A program made the position numbers and the translations under genes. Shown in pieces: positions 1 to 7,593 of a stretch of DNA of 52,550 nt (the stretch's first letter is position 1; each line of letters begins with the position of its first letter). The DNA is taken from the NCBI RefSeq assembly GCF_000428925.1, contig NZ_AUAW01000016.1:1-52550 (forward strand). The letters run 5' to 3'. This DNA is from Furfurilactobacillus rossiae DSM 15814 (GTDB lineage: Bacteria > Bacillota > Bacilli > Lactobacillales > Lactobacillaceae). The notes below the pieces were generated by a model, which had not been told where the DNA came from, ran no database searches, and worked only from the letters and a program-made list of their open reading frames with translations.

Positions 1-237
1 AATTAAAATTGTCAATGATGGCGTTAGAATCGAATGGCGACCACAAGCCCGCCTTTTATGATCTGCGTCTTGTTGCGCTAATTCGGGATCATAGGGATTG
101 ACCCGATCTAATTCATAGCTAATAGTTGATTTGGCAACGCCTAAGGCGTCAGCCATATCTTGGTAAGTATGATGGCCTTCACTGACCAGTTGAGCTAGCG
201 CACCACGTTGAAAACGTGATAAAGTAGCAGTACCCAA
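1..237 (-). CDS. IS30-family transposase, N-terminal part cut by window edge
   Basis: The first 79 codons of an IS30-type transposase, running off the left edge of the window. Residues about 6-45 form the typical helix-turn-helix that reads terminal inverted repeats, with a segment containing QDMADALGVAKSTISYELDR. A short basic stretch follows (KRRACGRH). The start is taken as a TTG at 235-237 because an AGGAG lies 8 bases upstream of it. The DDE catalytic domain would lie outside the window. The element end must fall between this start and the msrA remnant at about 330, but I could not place the terminal repeat exactly. Confidence 0.85.
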   Translation of the reverse strand, partial: MGTATLSRFQRGALAQLVSEGHHTYQDMADALGVAKSTISYELDRVNPYDPELAQQDADHKRRACGRHSILTPSLTILI

Positions 238-329
238 AGTAATCACTCCTTATAGCTGGTTGGAATTAACTACTACCATTGTAAGAGATTGCTTTGGGCC
301 TTTTTTTATTTTTGTTCGGATTAATTATA

Positions 330-578
330 GAATTTGCCCATAACAAACAACAGTGTGACCTCGCCGAAGCATCCAAAAGAGATGTTGCCGAGTCAGGCCG
401 GTATTCGAAACCGATTGTAGTCGCAATTCGAGATGCTCAGCCGTTTTGGCCAGCCGAAAATTATCATCAAGAATTTTATAAAAAACAACCCAAACGTTAT
501 CAGGCAATAGAAAGAAGTCGTCGTCAATTCCTTTGGCTTCAGAGGGTCAAAGAGAAATTTACTCGCCAGATCAAATAA
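330..578 (+). pseudogene. msrA: msrA C-terminal remnant (peptide-methionine sulfoxide reductase)
   Basis: The reading frame from about 330 to 578 encodes the last 80 or so residues of MsrA, which reduces methionine-S-sulfoxide in proteins. Recognisable family segments are AEASKRDVAESGRYSKPIV, then QPFWPAENYHQEFYKK, then the C-terminal RSRRQFLW. The catalytic GCFWC region and everything upstream of the conserved IFYHN-like segment are missing. The homology starts just inside the IS30 edge, so insertion or an IS-mediated deletion probably removed the 5' two thirds. There is no convincing ribosome binding site for the leftover frame, and it should be treated as a dead fragment. Confidence 0.75.
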
Positions 579-648
579 ATTACTGTTTTTCCTTGCCTTA
601 AGCTTACTCGAACCCAGTATACTGATCTTGTAACCATCGAGATTGAAT

Positions 649-689
649 GCTGAGCTAATTATGAAGACGGATGGTTGTAATTAGTCAGC
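649..689 (+). promoter_or_regulatory. Imperfect inverted repeat upstream of hydrolase gene
   Basis: GCTGAGCTAATTA at 649-661 pairs with TAATTAGTCAGC at 678-689 with one bulged base. It lies 30 bases before the hydrolase start. It could be an operator or an mRNA 5' hairpin. No regulator is assigned. Confidence 0.3.
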
Positions 690-719
690 GAGGGTTCATC
701 TTGGCAGGGGAGGTTCATA

Positions 720-1592
720 ATGAAACAGAAAATAATTGATCGTGGCTTTTGGACTTTGCTAGCGTTAGTTTTTGTTGCCGTCATCGGTGGTGGCATTTTT
801 CAAGCACATCGGATAGCCGAGGCAAAAGCAAAATATGTGCAGTCGTCGGTGCCAACGCTCTTCTTTCACGGTGGTGGCAGTAATTACCACGCTGAAGAGC
901 ACATGACGAGTGTGGCCAAACGGGAAGGCGCGACCAACACGATTATCCGTGCGTTTGTCTCCAAAACTGGTCATGTTCATTTGGATGGAACGATTGGTAA
1001 ACGAGCAATTAACCCAATCGTGGAAGTAAACTACGCTAATAACCGACAACTTGATTTTAATAAACACGGTCAGTGGGCTAAAAACGTTGTTGTTGCATTA
1101 CAGAAAAAATATCACATTACTAAATTCAACATGGTCGGTCATTCACTTGGCAATATTTCGTTAATCTACTATATGTTGGAATATGGTCAGGATAAACGTT
1201 TGCCCAAATTGCAAAAACAGGTCGACATGGCCGGTCACTTCGCAGGATTGAACTTCAAACGTGTTCCAGCATCCATACGGCAACCTGCAGGGCTAAAGCT
1301 GGACAAGAGTGGCAAACCAAACAAGATGAACGCCACTTACAAGCAGATGACAAAACTACGCCAAACATTCCCCAAGCACCAGGTTGATGTGCTAAATATC
1401 TATGGTGATATTGGCGGCCAGACAGATGGCACGGTACCCAACGTTTCATCGTTGTCACTGAGGTATTTGATTGCTGACCGGGCTAAGTCATACCGTGAAC
1501 GAAAGATAACCGGAACACGGGCTAAGCACACGTTATTGCATAATAACGCTCAGGTCGATCAGCTCCTTGCTGACTTCTTGTGGGCAAAATAA
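720..1592 (+). CDS. Membrane-anchored alpha/beta hydrolase (DUF915 type)
   Basis: A 290-residue protein with a single N-terminal membrane segment (about residues 9-30) and an extracytoplasmic alpha/beta-hydrolase domain of the DUF915 group found at the surface of lactobacilli. The nucleophile elbow GHSLG is at 140-144 (Ser142). The oxyanion-side motif FFHGGGSN is at 48-55, a likely acid Asp lies in QTDGTVP (Asp236), and the general base is His270 or His274 in KHTLLH. The substrate is unknown; the family is usually annotated as esterase or lipase-like. It starts at ATG 720 behind AGGGGAGG. It appears monocistronic and faces the leftward reductase gene. Confidence 0.85.
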   Translation: MKQKIIDRGFWTLLALVFVAVIGGGIFQAHRIAEAKAKYVQSSVPTLFFHGGGSNYHAEEHMTSVAKREGATNTIIRAFVSKTGHVHLDGTIGKRAINPIVEVNYANNRQLDFNKHGQWAKNVVVALQKKYHITKFNMVGHSLGNISLIYYMLEYGQDKRLPKLQKQVDMAGHFAGLNFKRVPASIRQPAGLKLDKSGKPNKMNATYKQMTKLRQTFPKHQVDVLNIYGDIGGQTDGTVPNVSSLSLRYLIADRAKSYRERKITGTRAKHTLLHNNAQVDQLLADFLWAK

Positions 1593-1722
1593 TCTGGAAG
1601 ACTAAAAACGACTTGTCAATTGAATGGCAGGCCGCTTTTTTGTATAAAACGTGGATTGTGACAGATGGTCACCTATTAAATGTATTGGTGGAGAACAGAT
1701 TTACAAACAGCGTGGTTGTCGA

Positions 1723-2901
1723 TTACTTTCTAAACGCTACGTCAATTCTATCCGTATCTACGGTTTTTGTTTGGGCATCATTTACGTCGAACTTTTGATC
1801 AGCACCAGCATCGTTCATCTTCTTTAAGAATTCAAAGAAAGGCGTTTTGATGCCCAATTCTTCTAAATCGGCTAATGACAAGTTGTAACGAATGGATTGC
1901 TCCGTACCGGCCTCAACTTTTTGAACCCAGTGAGGTTCCCGAATGCTTTCTCGACCAATTGCAACAAACGTAATACCAGCTTCCATCACCTTTTCAGCAT
2001 CAGCAGGTGTGTTTACGTTTCCAACGGAGATGAGTGGAGTGTCTGGCGAAACGCGCTGAATCTTGGTAATTAAAGGCTCTTTGTCATCGTGATTGTTCAA
2101 CGATGGCCGCCAAACGTTGCCCATGGAGATGTGAAGATAGTCCAAGTTCATGTCATTAAGTTTAGTCACAAACTTCAAAGTGTCTTCAATACGAATACCT
2201 GGCTCTTCAATTTCTTCTGGTGACAAACGGTACCCAAGAATGAAAGGTGACGTAGCGGTATCGGCGATGGCTTGTTGAGCGGCTTCGATAACCCGCATTG
2301 GAAATCGCATTCGGTTTTCCAATGAACCACCCCATTGGTCGTTTCGACGGTTACTGTGTGGTGAAAAGAATTGTTGGAGTAGATACGTGTTGGCTCCGTG
2401 AAGTTCGACACCGTCAAAACCGGCCAAAATAGCACGTTTAGTTGCCGCGCCGAAATCTGCAATCGTTTGCTCAATTTCATCTTCGGATAGTGCCCGTGGC
2501 GTTTCTGCGTGTGGCCGTAATGCGGGGACTGCACTAGCAGACACAGGCTGATGCCCTCGCAGAATGCGTGAGTTTGTCATTCGCCCGGCACTGAAAATTT
2601 GCAAAATTGCTTTAGTACCGTTTTGTTTAATGGTGGCTGCCATCTTGGCAAGGCCAGGAATAAACTTATCATCGGCGACAGATAATTCACCTTCGAATCC
2701 CTTACCCAGCGCGTTAACGTTAGCAACAGGGGTAATAAACATGCCGGCCCCGCCCGTATGAATATTGAAGTAGTTTAGTTCATCTGTTGAAACTTCACCG
2801 TTTTCTAACGACATGCCTTCGGTCATTGGTGGAATAGCAACCCGGTTTTTAACGGTCACTCCAGATTTAAAAGTGTAAGACTTTAAAAATTGGTACGTCA
2901 T
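1723..2901 (-). CDS. NADH:flavin oxidoreductase, old yellow enzyme family
   Basis: A 392-residue FMN-binding TIM-barrel ene-reductase. Visible family features are IPPMTEGM near the N-terminus (FMN loop), GFDGVELHGANTYLLQQF with the substrate-binding His-Gly-Ala-Asn, SNRRNDQWGGSLENRMRF, and the phosphate-binding VGNVNTPADAEKVMEAG followed by FVAIGRE. Such enzymes reduce activated C=C bonds or quinone/nitro compounds at the expense of NAD(P)H. The start at 2901 is preferred over the ATG six bases upstream because AGGAGG lies 8 bases before it. It is transcribed divergently from a TetR gene with an operator-like palindrome between them, so substrate-induced derepression is likely. Confidence 0.9.
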   Translation of the reverse strand: MTYQFLKSYTFKSGVTVKNRVAIPPMTEGMSLENGEVSTDELNYFNIHTGGAGMFITPVANVNALGKGFEGELSVADDKFIPGLAKMAATIKQNGTKAILQIFSAGRMTNSRILRGHQPVSASAVPALRPHAETPRALSEDEIEQTIADFGAATKRAILAGFDGVELHGANTYLLQQFFSPHSNRRNDQWGGSLENRMRFPMRVIEAAQQAIADTATSPFILGYRLSPEEIEEPGIRIEDTLKFVTKLNDMNLDYLHISMGNVWRPSLNNHDDKEPLITKIQRVSPDTPLISVGNVNTPADAEKVMEAGITFVAIGRESIREPHWVQKVEAGTEQSIRYNLSLADLEELGIKTPFFEFLKKMNDAGADQKFDVNDAQTKTVDTDRIDVAFRK

Positions 2902-2939
2902 GTTCATAACCTCCTGAAAGATATGTGATAAGATTAGCC

Positions 2940-2957
2940 TTAGTAACTGCTTACTAA
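2940..2957. promoter_or_regulatory. Putative TetR operator between OYE and TetR genes
   Basis: Perfect 7-bp arms TTAGTAA and TTACTAA separated by CTGC, in the 160-bp divergent intergenic region and closer to the reductase gene. The location and symmetry fit the binding site of the neighbouring TetR protein. The assignment is by position only. Confidence 0.55.
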
Positions 2958-3063
2958 AAGTCAGTGTAGCACCATTTTGATGAGCAAGTGGTGAACAAAA
3001 TAATGATAATGTTCAAAAATGAATAAAATACTGCTTTTGTTTATTCTTACGTGAGGAGACTGA

Positions 3064-3630
3064 ATGATTATGGAAATTCGGCGGCAAATATTTAATTCAG
3101 TATATGAATTTATGCAGAATCGGCCCATCAACGAATTAACGGTTGATGATATCTTAAATGCTTCAGGTGTCAGCCGCGGATCGTTCTATAAATATTTTGC
3201 TGACAAATATGATGTCATTAATTCGTACTTTGCAGATACCATGAACCGGATGTTTTTAAATTGTCGCCTGAGCAATTGGAACGGCATTTTGCGTAAACAA
3301 TTTGAGTTTTTGGCCGACAATGCCAGTTTCTTTAAATATGCTTTTAAAACAACAGGGCAAAATTCGTTTTGCGTTTATTTCAACTGTCATCTTGTGCGTC
3401 AATTTGGCGAGGCAATTATTAAATACGGACACCAAACGGAACTTTCGGCTGTTGAAAAACATGCAGTGCAATTTTATGCGGATGGGGTGGTAGCTTATAC
3501 GCGTCGGTGGCTATCCTCTGATATGAGCACGCCAATCGATGAGGTTGTCCAAGAATTGACCAGCTTGATTCCCCAAGTGGTCTTGGACGCCACTTGCGAT
3601 GAAATTACCATCGAACCAGAGTACGCCTAG
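3064..3630 (+). CDS. TetR/AcrR-family transcriptional regulator
   Basis: A 188-residue regulator. The N-terminal helix-turn-helix spans residues about 22-48 (VDDILNASGVSRGSFYKYFA, then DKYDVINSYF). The C-terminal half is an all-helical ligand-binding domain of the group often annotated as a DhaS-like TetR C-terminal domain. The start ATG 3064 follows GAGGAG by five bases. It is divergent from the old-yellow-enzyme gene and probably represses it and itself through the palindrome at 2940-2957. Downstream there is no gene for about 620 bases, only the structured region at 3650-4104. Confidence 0.88.
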   Translation: MIMEIRRQIFNSVYEFMQNRPINELTVDDILNASGVSRGSFYKYFADKYDVINSYFADTMNRMFLNCRLSNWNGILRKQFEFLADNASFFKYAFKTTGQNSFCVYFNCHLVRQFGEAIIKYGHQTELSAVEKHAVQFYADGVVAYTRRWLSSDMSTPIDEVVQELTSLIPQVVLDATCDEITIEPEYA

Positions 3631-3649
3631 TAGATTGTGATTTATACTG

Positions 3650-4104
3650 CCGCTTGCGGTTGACGGCATTGAAACACCAGCGTGGGACCGGTTCGAGCCT
3701 CCAAAAAAAGGAGTCTTTCACCTCGTTGGCAAGACTCGCAAAGCCCTCGAGTCTTGCCAAACGTCCGTGTTGTAAGACTGGAAACCCACCAGCCTAACAA
3801 CACCTTCACGCCTTGGTTTCAATGCCGTCGCCCTTCAGCTACTGTAGAAAAGCCATACCAATTGCACGAAGGTACTGACTCGTCATCGAATTCGTGCCAA
3901 CTGCGACTCGTAGAATCAGGCTTTGAAAGTTAGTGAAGTCAGGAAGAGACAGAGTTTCGTGTCGGCAATCCTTTGTGGCGGGTTAGGCCACTTAGGAGTG
4001 CAGGATGACTTCCAAGACCGGTTTGTGGGCTTGGAATCAAGGTAGAAAACCGCGTTTTTTGCGGGTTGAGACCGGTCCCATGAAACACGGCGTCTCTTCC
4101 TGAC
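3650..4104 (+). ncRNA. Candidate large structured RNA of unknown class
   Basis: This non-coding stretch is packed with long complementary arms. The 5' domain is closed by 3662-3675 pairing with 3816-3829 (14 bp, perfect). It contains a hairpin 3726-3738/3748-3760 (13 bp, perfect), a hairpin 3767-3781/3789-3803 (13 of 15 pairs) and a small CTCC/GGAG hairpin at 3699-3713. The middle domain is closed by 3848-3854/3919-3924 and holds 3862-3870/3891-3900. The 3' domain is closed by 3938-3950/4092-4104 (13 bp, perfect) and holds 3968-3972/4002-4006, 3975-3979/3987-3991, 4010-4016/4030-4036 and 4048-4053/4061-4067. TGGGACCGGT at 3683-3692 is complementary to 4071-4080, a possible long-range pseudoknot. 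An intrinsic terminator follows at 4143. The strand is inferred from that terminator. I do not match it to tmRNA, RNase P RNA, 6S, GOLLD or ROOL. Confidence 0.55.
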
Positions 4105-4142
4105 GAAACGGCATTAAGAACATAAAGATAACTGATAGTTGG

Positions 4143-4173
4143 ACACGATTTCTAAACAGAAGTCGTGTTTTTT
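4143..4173 (+). terminator. Intrinsic terminator after structured region
   Basis: Stem ACACGATTTC / GAAGTCGTGT (one G-U pair), loop TAAACA, then six T. It ends transcription coming from the TetR gene and/or the structured RNA candidate, just before the next promoter. Confidence 0.85.
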
Positions 4174-4174
4174 G

Positions 4175-4228
4175 TTGACAATGTGACACGACGGTTTATA
4201 CTATATTTAGTAAGTGAGTAGTCACTCA
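4175..4228 (+). promoter_or_regulatory. Promoter and TetR operator of ABC-2 exporter operon
   Basis: A consensus -35 TTGACA (4175-4180) and -10 TATACT (4197-4202) with a 16-base spacer. Just downstream lies the inverted repeat TGAGT-N4-ACTCA (4215-4228) at the expected transcription start. The operon encodes its own TetR (6204-6857), the likely ligand of this site. Confidence 0.75.
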
Positions 4229-4252
4229 ATAAAGTAAACAGAGGTGAACGTC

Positions 4253-4993
4253 ATGACAGAAGTCATTAAAGTTGCTAACCTGCAGCAAGGATATGGCAAA
4301 CGCATTATTTTGAATGATATTAACTTAGACATAAACACGGGTGACATCCTTGGTTTAATTGGTCCTAGTGGCGCCGGTAAAACAACCTTGGTCAGCACGA
4401 TCATGGGAATGTTGAAGCCAAAACAAGGCACTGTAACTGTATTAGGTACGCCAATGCCTAATCGGAAACTGCTCGGCAGAATTGGTTACATGGCACAAAC
4501 GGATGCCTTGTATTCTGTATTAACGGCCCGTGAAAATCTAAAGTTTTTTGGTGAAATGCAGGGGATGAGTAAAGCAGAATTGCAAAAACAAATTCCCTAT
4601 GCAACGGGTATCGTTAATTTAAACGATGATTTGGATCAGTACGTGAAGGACTATTCGGGTGGAATGAAACGGCGGTTATCATTGGCAATTGCGCTGTTGG
4701 CAGATCCTGAACTGCTCATCTTAGATGAACCCACCGTCGGGATTGACCCCGAACTGCGGCAACAGATTTGGAAAGAACTGCATCGTTTGGCAGACGAAGG
4801 CAAGACAATCTTATTGACGACGCACGTCATGGAAGATGCCGAGCAATCCAGCTATTTGATGATGATTCGTGGTGGCCGTGCCATTGCCCAAGGCACGCCT
4901 GATGACCTAATTAGTCAGTATCACGTTAACTCAGTTGAAGAAGTCTTTTTACAAGCAGGGAGGGATCAAGATGCGCACACTAGCAATGATTAG
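4253..4993 (+). CDS. ABC-2 type exporter, ATP-binding subunit
   Basis: A 246-residue nucleotide-binding protein. Walker A GPSGAGKT lies near residue 37, signature YSGGMKRR in mid-protein, Walker B LLILDEPTVGIDP, and the switch histidine in LLTTHVMEDA. Sequence style matches DrrA/CcmA-like drug or polyketide exporters. The start is ATG 4253, preceded by GAGGTG, rather than the earlier in-frame GTG that is part of the ribosome binding site. It overlaps the permease start by 23 bases, indicating translational coupling. The first gene of a three-gene operon ATPase-permease-TetR under the promoter at 4175. Confidence 0.9.
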   Translation: MTEVIKVANLQQGYGKRIILNDINLDINTGDILGLIGPSGAGKTTLVSTIMGMLKPKQGTVTVLGTPMPNRKLLGRIGYMAQTDALYSVLTARENLKFFGEMQGMSKAELQKQIPYATGIVNLNDDLDQYVKDYSGGMKRRLSLAIALLADPELLILDEPTVGIDPELRQQIWKELHRLADEGKTILLTTHVMEDAEQSSYLMMIRGGRAIAQGTPDDLISQYHVNSVEEVFLQAGRDQDAHTSND

Positions 4994-6128
4994 AAGAGTC
5001 TTTCGGGAAATGTTGCGTGACAAACGTACGTTAGCCCTAATGTTTATCGCACCTTTGTTTATTCTGTCACTGGTCTACTTCCTGTTTCAGGGGAACACCA
5101 CAACGACAGCTTCCTTAGCAACACGTAACGTTGACAGTAGTATGGTGACGGCCATAAAAAATAAGCACATTACGATTCATGATGTCAGCTCAGACAAGTC
5201 TGCTAACACAATCATCCGTGAACATGATTACGCCGGAATGCTTAGTCAAGACGGAGACAAACTGACGTTAACGTTGGCTAACACCGACCAAAGTAAGAGT
5301 GCGGTGATCAAACAAAGTTTGCAAGCGGCCCAAGCAAAATTGAAGGGCCAAGCAGCAGCGACAACCATTAAGACGCAGGCTCAAGCACTACAAAAGATGC
5401 AGGCGGCCCTTGGTGCAGCAACGCACACGCCGGTTAACGCGACTGCTAACGCTGGCAACCTGAAAGCTAAGCTAGGAAGCACAAGTTATACGACGAAGAC
5501 ACATTATCTTTATGGGAGTAAGGATTCCACATTCTTTAATACTTTGTTACCAATCATGATGGGCTTCGTGGTTTTCTTCTTCGTGTTCTTGATTTCGGGT
5601 ATCGCTTTGTTGCGGGAACGGACAACTGGGACACTGTATCGTTTGCTAGCAACACCGGTTAAACGTGGGGAAATCATTTCGGGTTACCTGTGTGGTTATG
5701 GTGCGTTTGCCTTCATCCAAACGTTGTTGATCGTGTTATTCACAATGTATGTTTTCAAGATTCAAATTCTGGGCAGCATCTGGCTTGTTCTTTTGATCAA
5801 TGTCCTGTTAGCAATGGTTGCTTTGACGCTAGGACTGCTGATTTCAACGTTTGCTTCCAGTGAATTTCAGATGATTCAATTTATTCCAATCGTTGCGATT
5901 CCACAGATTTTCTTCGCCGGGATTATTCCAATTAGCTCACTGCCAGGCTGGTTGCAGCCAGTGTCCTACATCATGCCGCTGTACTATGGCGCTTCAAGCA
6001 TGAGCGCGGTGGTGCAAAAAGGTGTCGGTTTCATGGATGTGTTACCCAACTTAAGCATTTTGTTATTGTTTGCCGCTGTTTTCCTAGTATTGAATTTACT
6101 GACCATGCGCAAATATCGTCAGGTTTAA
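4971..6128 (+). CDS. ABC-2 type exporter, permease subunit
   Basis: A 385-residue membrane protein. One N-terminal transmembrane helix (about residues 20-40) is followed by an extracytoplasmic Ala/Thr/Lys-rich domain of about 150 residues, then five hydrophobic segments in the C-terminal half. The conserved amphipathic RERTTGTLYRLLATPVKRGEI typical of ABC-2 permeases is split here by only small differences. This is the YhgE/YhaP/DrrB-like architecture for drug or lipid export. The start ATG 4971 follows GGGAGG and lies inside the end of the ATPase gene. Partner: the ATPase at 4253. The substrate is not deducible, but TetR control suggests toxic-compound efflux. Confidence 0.88.
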   Translation: MRTLAMIRRVFREMLRDKRTLALMFIAPLFILSLVYFLFQGNTTTTASLATRNVDSSMVTAIKNKHITIHDVSSDKSANTIIREHDYAGMLSQDGDKLTLTLANTDQSKSAVIKQSLQAAQAKLKGQAAATTIKTQAQALQKMQAALGAATHTPVNATANAGNLKAKLGSTSYTTKTHYLYGSKDSTFFNTLLPIMMGFVVFFFVFLISGIALLRERTTGTLYRLLATPVKRGEIISGYLCGYGAFAFIQTLLIVLFTMYVFKIQILGSIWLVLLINVLLAMVALTLGLLISTFASSEFQMIQFIPIVAIPQIFFAGIIPISSLPGWLQPVSYIMPLYYGASSMSAVVQKGVGFMDVLPNLSILLLFAAVFLVLNLLTMRKYRQV

Positions 6129-6203
6129 TTTGGCAGAATTGCTGGTATTTAACTCAATGTGCGGTTAAATTAAAAGGTAGACAAAAATTTGGAGTAAAAA
6201 CAC

Positions 6204-6857
6204 ATGGAAATTAGTAATGTTGAAACACTGTTTGACAAGACACTCCAGGAATCAAAGCTAACGGCTAAACAACAGTCAGTGCTCAAAGTCAGCTTAAATC
6301 TCTTTGCAGAGAAAGGGTTTGATGGCACGAGTACTAGTGAAATTGCTAAACAAGCTGGCGTTTCTGAGGGAACCGTGTTCAAGCAGTTCAAGACGAAGGA
6401 TGGTATTCTGGCCGCATTATTGAATCCGTTTTTGGATCAGGTCGTGCCAATGGCGGCAACCGAGTTCTTGACGGAGGTTAAGGATCAACGTTTTGACGAT
6501 CTAGCGGCGTTCTTTAACTACGTGATTAAGGATCGAATGACGTTTGCCATTGCTAACCAGAAGCAACTAAGAATTTTGGTTCAAGAAATCATTCGGAATA
6601 GTGACATGATTCAGTCGGTCATCGATAAAATCATGTCACGCATTCTGAATACTTTTGGCAAGAACTTGCAGACCTTCAAGGATCGTGGCGTATTAGTTGA
6701 TTGGCCCACAAAACGGATTATTCGTTATTTCCTTGGTGTAGCGGGCAGCTACATCGTGCCCGCCGTTTTAATTGGCAAGGCGAGTCAGTTGGATATCGAC
6801 AAATCATGCCACGAAGCGACCGAATTCCTGGTTCGTGGCTTAACACCAATTAAATAG
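6204..6857 (+). CDS. TetR/AcrR-family repressor of the ABC-2 exporter operon
   Basis: A 217-residue protein. The helix-turn-helix lies at about residues 22-65 (LNLFAEKGFDGTSTSEIAKQ, then AGVSEGTVFKQFKTKDGIL). The C-terminal part is a helical dimer/ligand domain. The start ATG 6204 has TTTGGAG upstream. It lies 75 bases after the permease gene on the same strand, so it is probably autoregulated with the exporter through the TGAGT-N4-ACTCA repeat at 4215-4228. An intrinsic terminator follows at once. Confidence 0.88.
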   Translation: MEISNVETLFDKTLQESKLTAKQQSVLKVSLNLFAEKGFDGTSTSEIAKQAGVSEGTVFKQFKTKDGILAALLNPFLDQVVPMAATEFLTEVKDQRFDDLAAFFNYVIKDRMTFAIANQKQLRILVQEIIRNSDMIQSVIDKIMSRILNTFGKNLQTFKDRGVLVDWPTKRIIRYFLGVAGSYIVPAVLIGKASQLDIDKSCHEATEFLVRGLTPIK

Positions 6858-6864
6858 TCTCGTC

Positions 6865-6900
6865 AAAGCCGCATTCCATCAGGGATTGCGACTTTTTTTT
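6865..6900 (+). terminator. Intrinsic terminator after TetR gene
   Basis: Imperfect stem AAAGCCGCATTCC / GGGATTGCGACTT around ATCA, followed by eight T. It ends the ABC-2/TetR operon. Confidence 0.8.
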
Positions 6901-6910
6901 AAAAATAATT

Positions 6911-6936
6911 GTTAGTTTTTATTGCATAAAACTAAC
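6911..6936. promoter_or_regulatory. Putative MarR operator
   Basis: Perfect 9-bp arms GTTAGTTTT and AAAACTAAC separated by 8 bases, inside the promoter region of the marR-exporter transcription unit. A further half-site-like ACTAAC follows at about 6943. The placement fits autorepression by the MarR protein. Confidence 0.65.
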
Positions 6937-7022
6937 AAAAGAACTAACATAATTCTCGTTCGAAAATTTCCAGTGGAAAGAATTTAATTTTAAAATAAGG
7001 ATTGAAATACAGGAGGCCGATT

Positions 7023-7544
7023 ATGGCGGATGAAAGTCGTGATTTATTAGATTGTTTCGGTTCACTGATGCAGAATCGATTATTTATGATGGCAGTATTA
7101 CATCAGCGTGATTTGACGAGTCGGCGGGCACCGAGTGAAGGCCGTGGTCAGTTGCGGCTGTTACAGGTTTTGTATCAAACACCGGCAGGGTTAACCAACG
7201 CAGAAATCGCGCAGTTTTTAGATATTCGGCCAAGTTCTGTTAGTGCCATGGTCAACCGGTTGGAGGCCGTTAACATGGTCGAACGGGTGCCCAGTGAAAC
7301 AGACAAACGCACGGTTATCATCAAAATGACGCAGGCCGGTATCGACATGTTTGCTAAACAAGATGATCAGGTTGATGACATGGCAAGCCAGGTTTTTGGC
7401 ACCTTAACGAAGGCTGAACAGGTTGAGTTAAATCGGTTGCTGGAGAAGTTAAATAAAGGTACGGCCGATTTAGATTGGCGGGACTTTATGGGCGGCGAGC
7501 AGGGATGGCCACATCGCGGCAATTTTGATCAACGCTGGTTTTAA
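7023..7544 (+). CDS. MarR-family transcriptional regulator
   Basis: A 173-residue winged-helix regulator. LRLLQVLYQTPAGLTNAEIA leads into the recognition helix in DIRPSSVSAMVNRLEAVNMV, and the wing is VERVPSETDKRTVII. The C-terminal helix is followed by an unusual Gly/Trp/Phe-rich tail (GGEQGWPHRGNFDQRWF). The start ATG 7023 is preceded by AGGAGG. It lies 49 bases upstream of an ABC exporter gene whose product begins with a similarly Gly/Arg-rich segment. It is likely the local repressor of that exporter. Confidence 0.88.
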   Translation: MADESRDLLDCFGSLMQNRLFMMAVLHQRDLTSRRAPSEGRGQLRLLQVLYQTPAGLTNAEIAQFLDIRPSSVSAMVNRLEAVNMVERVPSETDKRTVIIKMTQAGIDMFAKQDDQVDDMASQVFGTLTKAEQVELNRLLEKLNKGTADLDWRDFMGGEQGWPHRGNFDQRWF

Positions 7545-7593
7545 ATAAAACGGTGATAAAAAACTAAAGGAAGAAATTTTTGGAGGCAACATT

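Noticed and set aside
1580-1798. 72-codon frame after the hydrolase gene
   Set aside because: It overlaps the hydrolase end and the reductase 3' end, has no ribosome binding site and no recognisable features.
3682-3933. 83-codon open frame inside the structured region
   Set aside because: No ribosome binding site, protein-unlike composition, and it runs through several perfect hairpin arms; the inverted repeats explain the sequence better than coding.
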